A stretch of 8,253 nucleotides of DNA from contig DMCY01000033.1 in NCBI GenBank assembly GCA_003451675.1, positions 435 through 8,687 on the forward strand, given 5' to 3'. The DNA comes from Candidatus Atribacteria bacterium (GTDB lineage Bacteria; Atribacterota; JS1; SB-45; 34-128). Position numbers and translations under genes: made by a program. Below are positions 1 to 6,218 of this stretch, piece after piece. Each line of letters begins with the position of its first letter. Position 1 is the first letter of the stretch. The notes below the pieces were generated by a model. The model did no database searches, was not told the DNA's origin, and was given only the letters and a program-made list of their open reading frames with translations.

Positions 1-341
1 TTACCACTTGCGGGAGTTAAAGTTAAGGACATCGTTCCATTAGCTTTCTTATATTTAGCACTTTCTACTACTATTACTGAAAGTGTGCTGGTAAAAGCAC
101 CAACAGTCCCAGTTAAAGCAACACCAGAAGCCCAGAACTCACCAGGAGCTAAACTAAAAGCAAGTCCAGCAACTGCATTTTCTATCACAATAGCACAACG
201 CCCCATTTGTTTTTCTGGATCAGGAGTAATAATAAATGTTTGTGCAGTATCACCCACAGTTTCAGTAGCAGCAGCTAAGTTTAACTCGGTAACCGTTCCC
301 AGAGCAGTAACTTCTGAATTTAAAACAGTAACATCAGCCAT
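1..341 (-). CDS. Probable capsid accessory/decoration protein, 3' end outside the window
   Basis: The reading frame opens at ATG 341-339 and runs off the left edge, leaving 113 complete codons. The start is supported by an AAAGGAG ribosome-binding site about 7 nt upstream. The product begins MADVTVLNSEVTALGTV and is rich in Thr, Ala, Val, Ser and Gly in alternating beta-prone runs (for example around SLTLTPASG at the visible end). It has no signal peptide, membrane segment or recognisable catalytic motif. It lies directly downstream of the coat gene, where tailed phages often place a small capsid decoration or stabilisation protein, and the composition fits a beta-sandwich of that kind. The role is inferred from position and composition only; a head-completion protein or another virion protein is equally possible. 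Coat and this gene are separated by 60 nt containing a GC-rich hairpin. Confidence 0.6.
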   Translation of the reverse strand, partial: MADVTVLNSEVTALGTVTELNLAAATETVGDTAQTFIITPDPEKQMGRCAIVIENAVAGLAFSLAPGEFWASGVALTGTVGAFTSTLSVIVVESAKYKKANGTMSLTLTPASG

Positions 342-368
342 AATAAATCTCCTTTCTTCAATCTTTCT

Positions 369-394
369 CCTCCCCCTTAAAAATTAGGGGGAGG
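369..394 (-). promoter_or_regulatory. GC-rich intercistronic hairpin between coat and accessory genes
   Basis: CCTCCCCCT (369-377) is perfectly complementary to AGGGGGAGG (386-394), giving a 9-bp stem with an 8-nt A/T loop. In the mRNA sense (minus strand) it starts about 7 nt after the coat stop codon. It is followed by a purine-rich stretch, not a U-tract, so it does not look like an intrinsic terminator. A 3'-end protecting or processing stem for coat mRNA is more likely. Its 3' arm contains a Shine-Dalgarno-like GGGGGAGG, which would be masked in the folded form and is too far from the ATG to be the main site. Confidence 0.6.
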
Positions 395-401
395 TATTAA
401 A

Positions 402-1241
402 TTATATTGTTGTTTCAGCAGCATATTTCATAGTTGCATACACTAATTCTTTTGGTTTTACCACTTTAGCACCCCAGACATGCAACATTCTTACACCGCC
501 TGCTATAGTATCTTCTAATTTATCAAAAATATCAGTTTTCTTAATCTGTCCCACATAAGCAATAGAATCATAACTTCCAGCCATTACATAGTGGTCTCTA
601 TCAGCAAGAGCTCCTGCATACTTAAGATTATTAGAAACATATACATCAAAGTGTAAGATATGTCCAATAAACCCATTGACTACTTCTCCAGCAACTTTCT
701 GAGCGTGGTATAAACCAGCCAGTTCTAATTTATCAGCCAGCCAGGGGGGAATACAAATCCACATATTATTCTCTGGAACATCATTCTCCGCTAACACAGT
801 GTGCATTAAAGTTATATCACCTATGGCGGTATCTACATCTACATCATTATCGTCAAGAACTACAGCGTGTCCAGACTGAGAATATAAGCCAGCTATATAG
901 TCATCTACCTTTAATTCTAAGCCGTGAGCTCCATCTTTAGCATAGCCAGCCATATAATCTATGTTGGATTGGAATTCATCAATATCCTCTATAGTTTGTG
1001 CAAAATAATACTGCTGGTCAACTCTTAAGGTGATTTGTGCATTCTGAATATTCTGCCAGGTAACTGTTCCAGTATATGGAGAGATAGTGGGTTTACCTCT
1101 ACCAGTTAAAACAATCTCGCTTCCATATTCTAATTCGCCTTCGTATTCCTTATTGGCAATTTTACCTAAAACTAATTCCTTCTGTAACTCCTCTAATACT
1201 TTTGAAGAAAATATTACTGGAGTTGAAACATAAATAGACAT
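402..1241 (-). CDS. Major capsid (coat) protein, P22 gp5-like, HK97 fold expected
   Basis: This 279-residue protein should form the icosahedral shell. The N-terminal pattern (FSSKVLEELQKELVLGKIAN, then EYEGELEYGSEIVL) is typical of P22-type coat proteins: an N-terminal helix, then the strand-rich loop, then a long acidic spine region around residues 80-120 (IEDIDEFQSNIDYMAGYAKD). A central NDVPENNMWICIPPWLAD segment (about 155-172) matches the usual 'nvP..~R~~~i~P' stretch of these proteins. At 279 aa it is well below P22 gp5 (430 aa), so the extra telokin-like insertion domain of P22 is probably absent. The start is ATG with AAAGGAGA 9 nt upstream. It follows scaffold with only 21 nt between them, which suggests tight co-expression. 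The family call rests on the sequence pattern plus the portal-scaffold-coat order; the finer subfamily is uncertain. Confidence 0.85.
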   Translation of the reverse strand: MSIYVSTPVIFSSKVLEELQKELVLGKIANKEYEGELEYGSEIVLTGRGKPTISPYTGTVTWQNIQNAQITLRVDQQYYFAQTIEDIDEFQSNIDYMAGYAKDGAHGLELKVDDYIAGLYSQSGHAVVLDDNDVDVDTAIGDITLMHTVLAENDVPENNMWICIPPWLADKLELAGLYHAQKVAGEVVNGFIGHILHFDVYVSNNLKYAGALADRDHYVMAGSYDSIAYVGQIKKTDIFDKLEDTIAGGVRMLHVWGAKVVKPKELVYATMKYAAETTI

Positions 1242-1262
1242 CGTCGTTTCTCCTTTCTTAAA

Positions 1263-2042
1263 TTACTTTCGTTTCTTCATAAATTCGCCTATTTCTTTCC
1301 AATGTTTAGCTCTTTCCTCATTAGACATTTTCATAATCTTCTCTTCGGTTAATTCTCCAGACAAAGAAACATGAGTTCCGCCTAAATCGGTTTTATCTAC
1401 TTTACGACCTTCTACTTTAGAAAGGAGTTCATCATTCTCAATCAATTTCAATCTATCCTTGACATCAGGAGCTTTTAGAGCCATTTCATAAAGAACCTCA
1501 CCAGGGTCTTTCTCGTATAAGAGAAAACCTTCCACAAAATTAGGATTTTCTGCAATTTTTCTGGATAACTCACGGTCAATTACAGGTCTTAAAGAGTCAA
1601 AATCTAAACTATATTTAGCTCGGTTAGTATACTTTGCTATAGTTTTGTTAATTGACTCATTCAAGTTCATTCTTCGTCTTTGCATCTCTTCTGCCTGCTT
1701 CTGTGCTCGTTCTGTTTGTTTCATATACTCGTAAGCCTTCATTAAGCCAGCCTTAGTAATTGGCTCTTCATCATCACCTGGGACATACTTATCAAATTCC
1801 TTGTTCTGTCTTTCTTCTTCTAATTTCTGTAATTGTCTTCGCATCTCTTCTGCTGCCCTTTTAGTTTCATCAACTTGAGTAGCAAAATACTGCCTTAGCC
1901 TTCTCTCTTCTTGAATGTCCCTGAGCAATCCATCAAACTGCTTTTTAGGGACAGTTTCCTGTGCCCCTTCCCCTGTTTCCTGATTCTCTTGCTCTAATTT
2001 CTCCTCTGGTTTCCCTGCTAATTCCTCTTTCCTTTCTTCCAT
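1263..2042 (-). CDS. Capsid scaffolding protein
   Basis: A 259-residue, extremely charged protein (Glu, Lys, Arg, Gln) with almost no Cys or Trp. An acidic, disordered-looking N-terminus (residues 1-30) leads into predicted coiled coil with heptad-like repeats (about 40-80 and 100-125, for example EEMRRQLQKLEEERQ). The basic C-terminus (about 232-259, LTEEKIMKMSNEERAKHWKE) forms two short helices ending in MKKRK. In P22, a basic C-terminal helix-turn-helix of scaffold docks on coat, and this region is the natural counterpart. Scaffold would co-polymerise with coat on the portal and leave before or during packaging. ATG 2042-2040 has a consensus AGGAGG (2053-2048) upstream. The gene sits between portal and coat, as in P22. 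No protease motif is visible, so it is not a protease-scaffold fusion. An 80-nt hairpin-rich leader precedes it. Confidence 0.87.
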   Translation of the reverse strand: MEERKEELAGKPEEKLEQENQETGEGAQETVPKKQFDGLLRDIQEERRLRQYFATQVDETKRAAEEMRRQLQKLEEERQNKEFDKYVPGDDEEPITKAGLMKAYEYMKQTERAQKQAEEMQRRRMNLNESINKTIAKYTNRAKYSLDFDSLRPVIDRELSRKIAENPNFVEGFLLYEKDPGEVLYEMALKAPDVKDRLKLIENDELLSKVEGRKVDKTDLGGTHVSLSGELTEEKIMKMSNEERAKHWKEIGEFMKKRK

Positions 2043-2122
2043 AGTAACCTCCTTTTACCCAATGGAGTGTGGGTATATTACCTGTTTTTACCCTACAGGA
2101 CGGGAATTTCCCTCTACGAGGG
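2043..2122 (-). promoter_or_regulatory. Hairpin-rich leader of the scaffold gene
   Basis: This 80-nt gap between portal stop and scaffold start is full of inverted repeats: CCCTC-N3-GAGGG (2110-2122), GGGAA-T-TTCCC (2102-2112), CCTGT-N9-ACAGG (2081-2099) and TACCC-N10-GGGTA (2056-2075). The last stem ends 3 nt before the AGGAGG ribosome-binding site (2048-2053, read on the minus strand). Its loop holds CTCC (2064-2067 in reverse sense), which could pair with GGAG of that site. No -35/-10 pair is visible, so the region probably acts in the RNA. In P22 unassembled scaffold represses its own synthesis post-transcriptionally; a similar role here is inference. Confidence 0.45.
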
Positions 2123-3961
2123 TTATAATGACTGGGACAAAGCCTGAGTTTTAGGAGGCGACGGCTTCCCAGTTGGTTTCGGTTGAGAAGCCCTGCCCTT
2201 ACCCATCTGTGCCTCCAGCATCATTCTTTGATATTCCATTTGTTGCTGTTGCTGTTGCTGTTGTTTAATTCTTGTTATAATCTCTTCTTTCTTAGCAATA
2301 TCAGTATAATCTAATAAAACATCTATCGGTATAGGCATACCAGCATTTACCATCTGCATTAATTCATCCAGCTGAGCCTGACGGAGTGTTGGAGAGGTTG
2401 GTCTGGTAGTTAATTTAACTCCATATCTCCCCACCTTAAAGGACTTTAATATTGCCATTAACTGTATCGGGTCAATCGGCTGTTGTTGTTCTTCAACAAT
2501 AGCCATAATCTCTGCTGGTGAATATACATCACTTTTACGAATTAATTCAGTTAAGGTCTCTCCAAAATCTGCTATTGATTTGTAAAAATTATTAAAGATA
2601 GGTTGAGCCTGAACCATCCCCTGCCTTTGTCTTCTTAGGATTGCCACTCCTGATTCATTAGCTGATTCCTGTAATCCCTGTAAATTAGGATTAATCCCTG
2701 ATATTTCAGCCATATCATCCTTATCCAGTTGAGCAGCAATCATATGAGCTTGTGGGACAGTGTTAGGCTGTATCTTTACTGGCATCAATCCGTTCCTATA
2801 TTTTATCACTATCCCAGGCTTAGAGCCAACTTTTTCTAATTTAGCCTCATCCACACCCGATGCTTCATCTATCATCCATCCACTATTAGCAGTCTGGTTA
2901 ATAATATGCAAATACTGAGAACGCCTCTTATTATAATCTCTTTGCACATCTTTTAAATTATCTATAGCACTAAATACTTTACCATCAACCCAGTATGGAC
3001 AGAAACGACTGTAAGGAAATCTCTTAACTCCATTAAAGGGGTCTTCCACATGCTCTAATAATGTGTCTCCGATAGTAGTTGCCATATGCAATACTTTTGT
3101 AGGTCTTTCAATTACTGTATATCTTTCTGGTCTTTTCTCTTCTTCTGCAATTCTTTTTTCTGTTTGTAAGATGATAGGAATTATCTCTTCATTGGTAGGA
3201 TGAACTTCATAAAAATCTAAATTAACCTTATCAACAATAAAGGGTCTTGATTCACTCTCCATCCACCAGGTCTCTTTTAGCCTAAAGCGATATAGTGAGG
3301 GGTCTTTTTCTCCTTCTCTGCTTTTTACCGTCCTGCCCTCAAAATCTATAACATCATCACCACTTACCGTATCTAAATACCGAGATAAAAACTTTTTATG
3401 TTTCGGATATTTATTAATAATAGCATCCTTCTGAGCCCAGAAGAGCTGTATGATATATTTCCCTGAGTTTATACCGTATTCCTGAATATTCGGGTCTTCT
3501 CTTATATCAAAAGGAGATACCCTATTAACTATCAATTCACCATTAATAGGGTCAAAATTATAACTAATATCTGCCTTCACCCAGCCTTTAATAGCTACTA
3601 ACCCATCCAGAAACTGCATACTCTGAGCGAAATTAATATCAGAAATATCAGCGGTATGTTTCAAGAGAGCAGTCAATACTTCAGCAACATAGCGGTATCC
3701 ACCTTTGCGAGGATAGAGAATATAATCCTGAGGATTGTTTAAGTGCATCCCCATTAGCAAATTAACAAGCGGTAAAATTTTATTATAAGTATTAGCTGGT
3801 CTACCCCTTCTATCTAATTCTGATTTATCAGCAGCATCCCATTGTTTATCTCCAATGTAAAATCCATAATTTTCAGCCATTCTGGACAGGGTAGAGCGAT
3901 TTCCTTCATCGCCTTCCAGCCAGAAGTCATTAATTTTATTGATTATTTTAATTTCGTTCAT
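2123..3961 (-). CDS. Portal protein, P22-like
   Basis: A 612-residue protein expected to form the dodecameric ring at one capsid vertex, through which DNA is packaged and ejected. Diagnostic P22-family features are the N-terminal helical block ending in FYIGDKQW (34-41), RRGRPANTYNKI (51-62) and the stem/wing signature SGINPNLQ (421-428) followed by SGVAILRRQRQG (437-448). The length is somewhat below P22 gp1 (725 aa), mainly because the C-terminal barrel is short. The C-terminus is low-complexity: eight glutamines (567-574), then a Pro/Lys/Ser-rich tail (about 587-612). Such Q-rich helices occur in the barrel of P22-like portals. The ATG at 3961 has GAGGA about 8 nt upstream. A likely promoter overlaps the end of the large terminase gene just before it. 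The call is firm from motifs and from its place between large terminase and scaffold. Confidence 0.92.
   Translation of the reverse strand: MNEIKIINKINDFWLEGDEGNRSTLSRMAENYGFYIGDKQWDAADKSELDRRGRPANTYNKILPLVNLLMGMHLNNPQDYILYPRKGGYRYVAEVLTALLKHTADISDINFAQSMQFLDGLVAIKGWVKADISYNFDPINGELIVNRVSPFDIREDPNIQEYGINSGKYIIQLFWAQKDAIINKYPKHKKFLSRYLDTVSGDDVIDFEGRTVKSREGEKDPSLYRFRLKETWWMESESRPFIVDKVNLDFYEVHPTNEEIIPIILQTEKRIAEEEKRPERYTVIERPTKVLHMATTIGDTLLEHVEDPFNGVKRFPYSRFCPYWVDGKVFSAIDNLKDVQRDYNKRRSQYLHIINQTANSGWMIDEASGVDEAKLEKVGSKPGIVIKYRNGLMPVKIQPNTVPQAHMIAAQLDKDDMAEISGINPNLQGLQESANESGVAILRRQRQGMVQAQPIFNNFYKSIADFGETLTELIRKSDVYSPAEIMAIVEEQQQPIDPIQLMAILKSFKVGRYGVKLTTRPTSPTLRQAQLDELMQMVNAGMPIPIDVLLDYTDIAKKEEIITRIKQQQQQQQQMEYQRMMLEAQMGKGRASQPKPTGKPSPPKTQALSQSL
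2240..2263 (-). repeat. CAA/CAG repeat encoding eight glutamines in the portal C-terminus
   Basis: Eight consecutive Gln codons, mostly alternating CAA and CAG, form a short hexanucleotide-like repeat within the portal gene (residues 567-574). Such tracts can gain or lose units by replication slippage without breaking the frame. The change of length would fall in the predicted C-terminal helical barrel region. Confidence 0.8.
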
Positions 3962-3978
3962 CTTTTATCCTCGTGATT

Positions 3979-4007
3979 ATTTTAATTGAAAATTATAATC
4001 CTGTCAA
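3979..4007 (-). promoter_or_regulatory. Probable sigma70 promoter for portal and downstream head genes
   Basis: On the minus strand a perfect TTGACA (4007-4002) is followed after 17 nt by TAAAAT (3984-3979, one mismatch to TATAAT). The -35 lies 1 nt after the stop codon of the large terminase gene. The start point would be about 3972, giving a leader of roughly 10 nt that begins at the GAGGA ribosome-binding site. A TATAAT within the spacer is too close to the -35 to be its partner. Confidence 0.5.
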
Positions 4008-4008
4008 G

Positions 4009-5400
4009 TCAATCCCGCATCCAGCTTAAAGCTGACTCATACCTATCTTCTTCCCCCCACTCATCCCGAGTAACTGTTTCAGCATACTGCAGAATATAAA
4101 GACCGATAATATAGGCATCTGCCTGGTCAGGAGAGCGTCTTAACCTCTTTTTAATATCATCTTTACTCTCTATTATCATCCTTGAACCAACAAACTTATA
4201 TTGTGGAATACATAACTGCCTTTTCAATTCAGGATAATTAGTAAAATCCTGCTCAATTTCTCTCTTAGAAAACATTTTACTGGCATTTTCCCACAATTGT
4301 GCCCTTCTGTTATATAAGTGAACAGGAACTCCCCTTTCGTGCCCTTCCTGTGGGTTAATCTCAATAATTTTACAGGGAAAATTCCATACCTGCTGCTTAC
4401 GCCTTAAAATATCTGTTACTCCTGGCATTCCAGTAGTATCTACTCCTATAGCTGAGGGACATAAACCCATTGTTTTCATCTTAAACGCCATCTCTTCTAT
4501 CTGGTCTGCAGTATAATACAAATCCTGCTTACCATAAATATTTTCCATAACAATTTTAGAATTGTTTAAGCCGTAAATTACTGTCTGGTCATCTCCAAAA
4601 CGAGCTATATCAGCTCCGATAACACAGCGGTCAGGTAAGTGTAATTTAGTTTCTTTAGCTTGATTAACCCATTCTTCTTGAATAATCTGGTCTGCCCCTG
4701 CTACAATATCCCAAGAACCATCCCGATAGGCTTTCAATAGCTCTGGTGTATTCCTTAAAGCATCTTCCATCTGAGTAACATATTGGTCAGGTAAGTAAGG
4801 ATTATCACTCCATAACGACCTTAAGAATACTTTGTTGGGTAATTTCTGGTCAATGAAGGTATCTTTTAGCCATCCTGCTCGTGGGTTAGCTGTCCATAGT
4901 ATTTTATGAGGGACTGGTTTATTATCAATAGTTAACCGAAGAGACATTCTTAACTCATTTACTAATTTTTCACTCTCTATCTCTTCTGCCTGGTCAACAA
5001 AAGCAATAGCCATTTCAGCTGAATTAAACTTTTTAATCAATTCCTCATTATCCAGTCCGCCATAATAATACTTTACGGTATTGCGGATAATTAATTCTTG
5101 ATTTCTCTCCTTTAAACGGTAAGCTTCAGAAGGAATAATAGTTTTCCATTTTTCTAAGGTATAACGAACAAAGTCTGTTCCTCTTCTTCTACCCATAAAA
5201 CCGATAAGGAGAGGATATTTAGAGGGTTTTAAGTGATAAGCTTCAATCATACGATTGGCTATAGCGAAACACCAGAGACAACCAAGAGTAGTTTTACCGC
5301 CACCTTTTGCTCCACCATAGAGTAGTTCCCATACTTTAGGGTCATCAAGAAGGCGAATAGCTAATAATTGTTTTTCGGTTGGACGAAAAAGGGTTTCCAT
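4009..5400 (-). CDS. terL: Terminase large subunit (packaging ATPase and headful nuclease)
   Basis: A 463-residue DNA-packaging motor. The N-terminal ATPase shows an adenine-binding Q11 (TEKQ), Walker A GGAKGGGKTT (29-38), Walker B MAIAFVDQAEE (130-140; D136, probable catalytic E139) and coupling motif TAN (170-172). The C-terminal RNase H-like nuclease has its three acidic positions: D264 in GADIARFGDDQT, D321 in IGVDTTG, and D428 (or D425) in SPDQADAY. Both active sites look intact and the length is normal for a compact TerL. It docks on the portal encoded next and works with the small subunit at the right of the window. ATG 5400 is the only standard start: the upstream frame has no ATG, GTG or TTG before a TAG at 5472-5470. 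There is no ribosome-binding site, and a strong promoter ends 6 nt upstream, so a leaderless mRNA is likely. Confidence 0.96.
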   Translation of the reverse strand: METLFRPTEKQLLAIRLLDDPKVWELLYGGAKGGGKTTLGCLWCFAIANRMIEAYHLKPSKYPLLIGFMGRRRGTDFVRYTLEKWKTIIPSEAYRLKERNQELIIRNTVKYYYGGLDNEELIKKFNSAEMAIAFVDQAEEIESEKLVNELRMSLRLTIDNKPVPHKILWTANPRAGWLKDTFIDQKLPNKVFLRSLWSDNPYLPDQYVTQMEDALRNTPELLKAYRDGSWDIVAGADQIIQEEWVNQAKETKLHLPDRCVIGADIARFGDDQTVIYGLNNSKIVMENIYGKQDLYYTADQIEEMAFKMKTMGLCPSAIGVDTTGMPGVTDILRRKQQVWNFPCKIIEINPQEGHERGVPVHLYNRRAQLWENASKMFSKREIEQDFTNYPELKRQLCIPQYKFVGSRMIIESKDDIKKRLRRSPDQADAYIIGLYILQYAETVTRDEWGEEDRYESALSWMRD

Positions 5401-5406
5401 AATGAT

Positions 5407-5435
5407 ATTGTAAGGGGGAAGAAAAGAAATGTCAA
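5407..5435 (-). promoter_or_regulatory. Promoter of the large terminase gene, predicting a leaderless mRNA
   Basis: TTGACA (5435-5430) and TACAAT (5412-5407) are separated by exactly 17 nt on the minus strand, a near-consensus sigma70-type promoter. Only ATCATT lies between the -10 and the ATG. The usual start point, 7 nt after the -10, is therefore the A of the ATG itself. The upstream sequence has no GGAGG-like element, which agrees with leaderless initiation. Confidence 0.65.
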
Positions 5436-5470
5436 GCTCCGTGTTAAGGGTAAACTGGCAAAGGGGTTTC

Positions 5471-5485
5471 TATGGTAATTCCATA
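5471..5485. repeat. Small inverted repeat upstream of the terL promoter
   Basis: TATGG-TAATT-CCATA is a 5-bp inverted repeat with a 5-nt centre, lying about 36 bp upstream of the terL -35. Size and symmetry suit a dimeric DNA-binding protein, but five base pairs can arise by chance in AT-rich DNA. It is recorded as a possible operator only. Confidence 0.3.
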
Positions 5486-5522
5486 CCACCCTCCCTCTCC
5501 CCCCTACCCCCCTACCCCCCCC
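5486..5522 (-). repeat. G-quadruplex-forming tract upstream of terL
   Basis: Read on the minus strand this is G8-TA-G6-TA-G6-AGA-G3-A-G3-T-G2: five runs of three or more guanines with loops of 1 to 3 nt, an ideal intramolecular G-quadruplex pattern. The first part is a tandem TAGGGGGG repeat. It is by far the most G-biased stretch in an AT-rich window and sits 50 bp upstream of the terL -35, in the non-coding DNA between the divergent terL gene and accessory cassette. A structural or protein-binding role is possible. Length errors in the homopolymers are also possible. Confidence 0.75.
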
Positions 5523-5558
5523 ATCTGATTTTTTTTCTCCTACTTTCCCAGCTCCAAC

Positions 5559-5735
5559 CTCCAGGATGCCAGGCTCAATAATCTGTATGCACTCAATACC
5601 CAAACAAACATTACCACAGCAACAACTAAACTACTTCATAATAAACCATATAACAATAGCTCAATTACTTAACATAATAAATATTATAGGAACTATTACC
5701 AGCTCCAGGATGCCAGGCTTCCAGCAGGATGCCAG
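5559..5735 (+). repeat. Three GGATGCCAG elements in the divergent intergenic region
   Basis: CTCCAGGATGCCAGGCT occurs identically at 5559-5575 and 5703-5719. A third, partial copy CAGGATGCCAG lies at 5725-5735. The nine-base core GGATGCCAG is thus at 5564, 5708 and 5727. The copies are separated by about 127 nt of AT-rich DNA in which I see no gene. They lie on the same strand upstream of the cassette promoter. They could be iterated protein-binding sites or traces of a dispersed host or phage repeat. Their function is not evident. Confidence 0.65.
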
Positions 5736-5751
5736 ATGCAGCATTCCCGGA

Positions 5752-5851
5752 CTAAAAAATATTCTTTTTTCTCAAATATTTTTTCTCTAAATTACCCTGA
5801 ATATCACGAAACCATTATCCTGCAAGGCTTTCAGGCTAAAAAATATTTTTT
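5752..5851. repeat. Repeated A/T-tract palindromes upstream of the cassette promoter
   Basis: CTAAAAAATATT is repeated at 5752-5763 and 5836-5847. The second copy continues into a perfect 14-bp palindrome AAAAAATATTTTTT (5838-5851); the first is nearly so (one inserted C). More T/A runs lie between. Together with the A8 tract at 5862-5869, directly next to the -35, this should be intrinsically bent DNA. It may act as an UP element or as a target for nucleoid proteins such as H-NS/Rok-type silencers (inference). Confidence 0.5.
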
Positions 5852-5871
5852 CCAAATGAGCAAAAAAAAGC

Positions 5872-5900
5872 TTGACAAATACTTTTGCAGGGTGTATCCT
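5872..5900 (+). promoter_or_regulatory. Promoter of the rightward accessory cassette
   Basis: Perfect TTGACA (5872-5877), a 17-nt spacer, then TATCCT (5895-5900; matches TATAAT at four of six). A predicted start near 5907 gives a purine-rich leader of about 38 nt before the first gene at 5945. An A8 tract ending 2 bp upstream of the -35 resembles an UP element. No other promoter of this quality is seen on the plus strand before 7327, so the five genes probably form one operon. Confidence 0.65.
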
Positions 5901-5944
5901 GATAGTAGAAAAAAAGAAAAATAAAATAAATGGAGGATAAAATC

Positions 5945-6217
5945 ATGGATACTACAATCAAACGAGCAAACTATACAAAAAGTCATGAATTATATGGAGT
6001 AGATATTCTCACAAATCCTATACATGGCAGGTGGGATAAAGGCTATCTTGAGGAAGATCTATTCCCGGAGCTTGCGAAAAAATTTGGATTAGTAATTGAA
6101 ACAGCTAATCATGAGACAACAAGAGAAGATGGAATATGGAGTTTATATTACATTGCTACTCCAAACATCCAGACACTCAAAAAATTTTTAAAAGAAATAG
6201 AAATGGAGGTAATTTAA
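5945..6217 (+). CDS. Uncharacterised small protein, first gene of the accessory cassette
   Basis: This 90-residue soluble protein begins MDTTIKRANYTKSHELYG. I do not recognise the family. It has a central GRWDKGYLEEDLFPELAKKF helix-like stretch, a TREDGIWSLYYIAT segment that could be a beta hairpin, and a C-terminal amphipathic helix (TLKKFLKEIEMEVI). There are no Cys motifs, signal peptide or membrane segment. Start choice: an ATG 15 nt upstream at 5930 is in frame, but its bases overlap the ribosome-binding site GGAGG (5932-5936). That site is spaced 8 nt from ATG 5945, so 5945 is the real start. It is the first gene after the promoter at 5872 and ends 1 nt before the next gene, a sign of translational coupling. 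Confidence 0.75.
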   Translation: MDTTIKRANYTKSHELYGVDILTNPIHGRWDKGYLEEDLFPELAKKFGLVIETANHETTREDGIWSLYYIATPNIQTLKKFLKEIEMEVI

Positions 6218-6218
6218 G

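Noticed and set aside
85..387. Plus-strand open frame of 100 codons
   Set aside because: It is antisense to the accessory head gene, has no ribosome-binding site, and its Ala/Pro/Val-rich product mirrors the opposite strand's Thr/Ala/Gly codons.
3990..4007. TTGACA with TATAAT 4 nt downstream as a promoter pair
   Set aside because: The spacing is impossible for sigma70. The TAAAAT at 17 nt was chosen instead.
5361..5603. Minus-strand open frame of 80 codons overlapping the terL start
   Set aside because: It begins with TTG, has no ribosome-binding site, and is Gly/Arg-rich only because it translates the G-run tract. It also covers the terL promoter.
5559..5735. CRISPR array
   Set aside because: Only two full copies and one partial copy exist, with very unequal spacing (127 nt and 5 nt) and no cas genes. 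I also saw no tRNA, rRNA, integrase, reverse transcriptase or insertion sequence anywhere in the window.
5819..5851. Terminator-like hairpin plus T-run upstream of the cassette promoter
   Set aside because: The stem CCTG/CAGG is only 4 bp with a 9-nt loop, and the T-run is separated from it by an A-run. It reads better as an A/T palindrome.
5566..5924. Two overlapping plus-strand frames (5566-5790 and 5736-5924)
   Set aside because: They have low-complexity products, no ribosome-binding sites, and run through the direct repeats, A/T palindromes and cassette promoter.
5930..5944. Earlier in-frame ATG for the first cassette gene
   Set aside because: The ATG overlaps the GGAGG that serves the ATG at 5945, and nothing suitable lies upstream of it.
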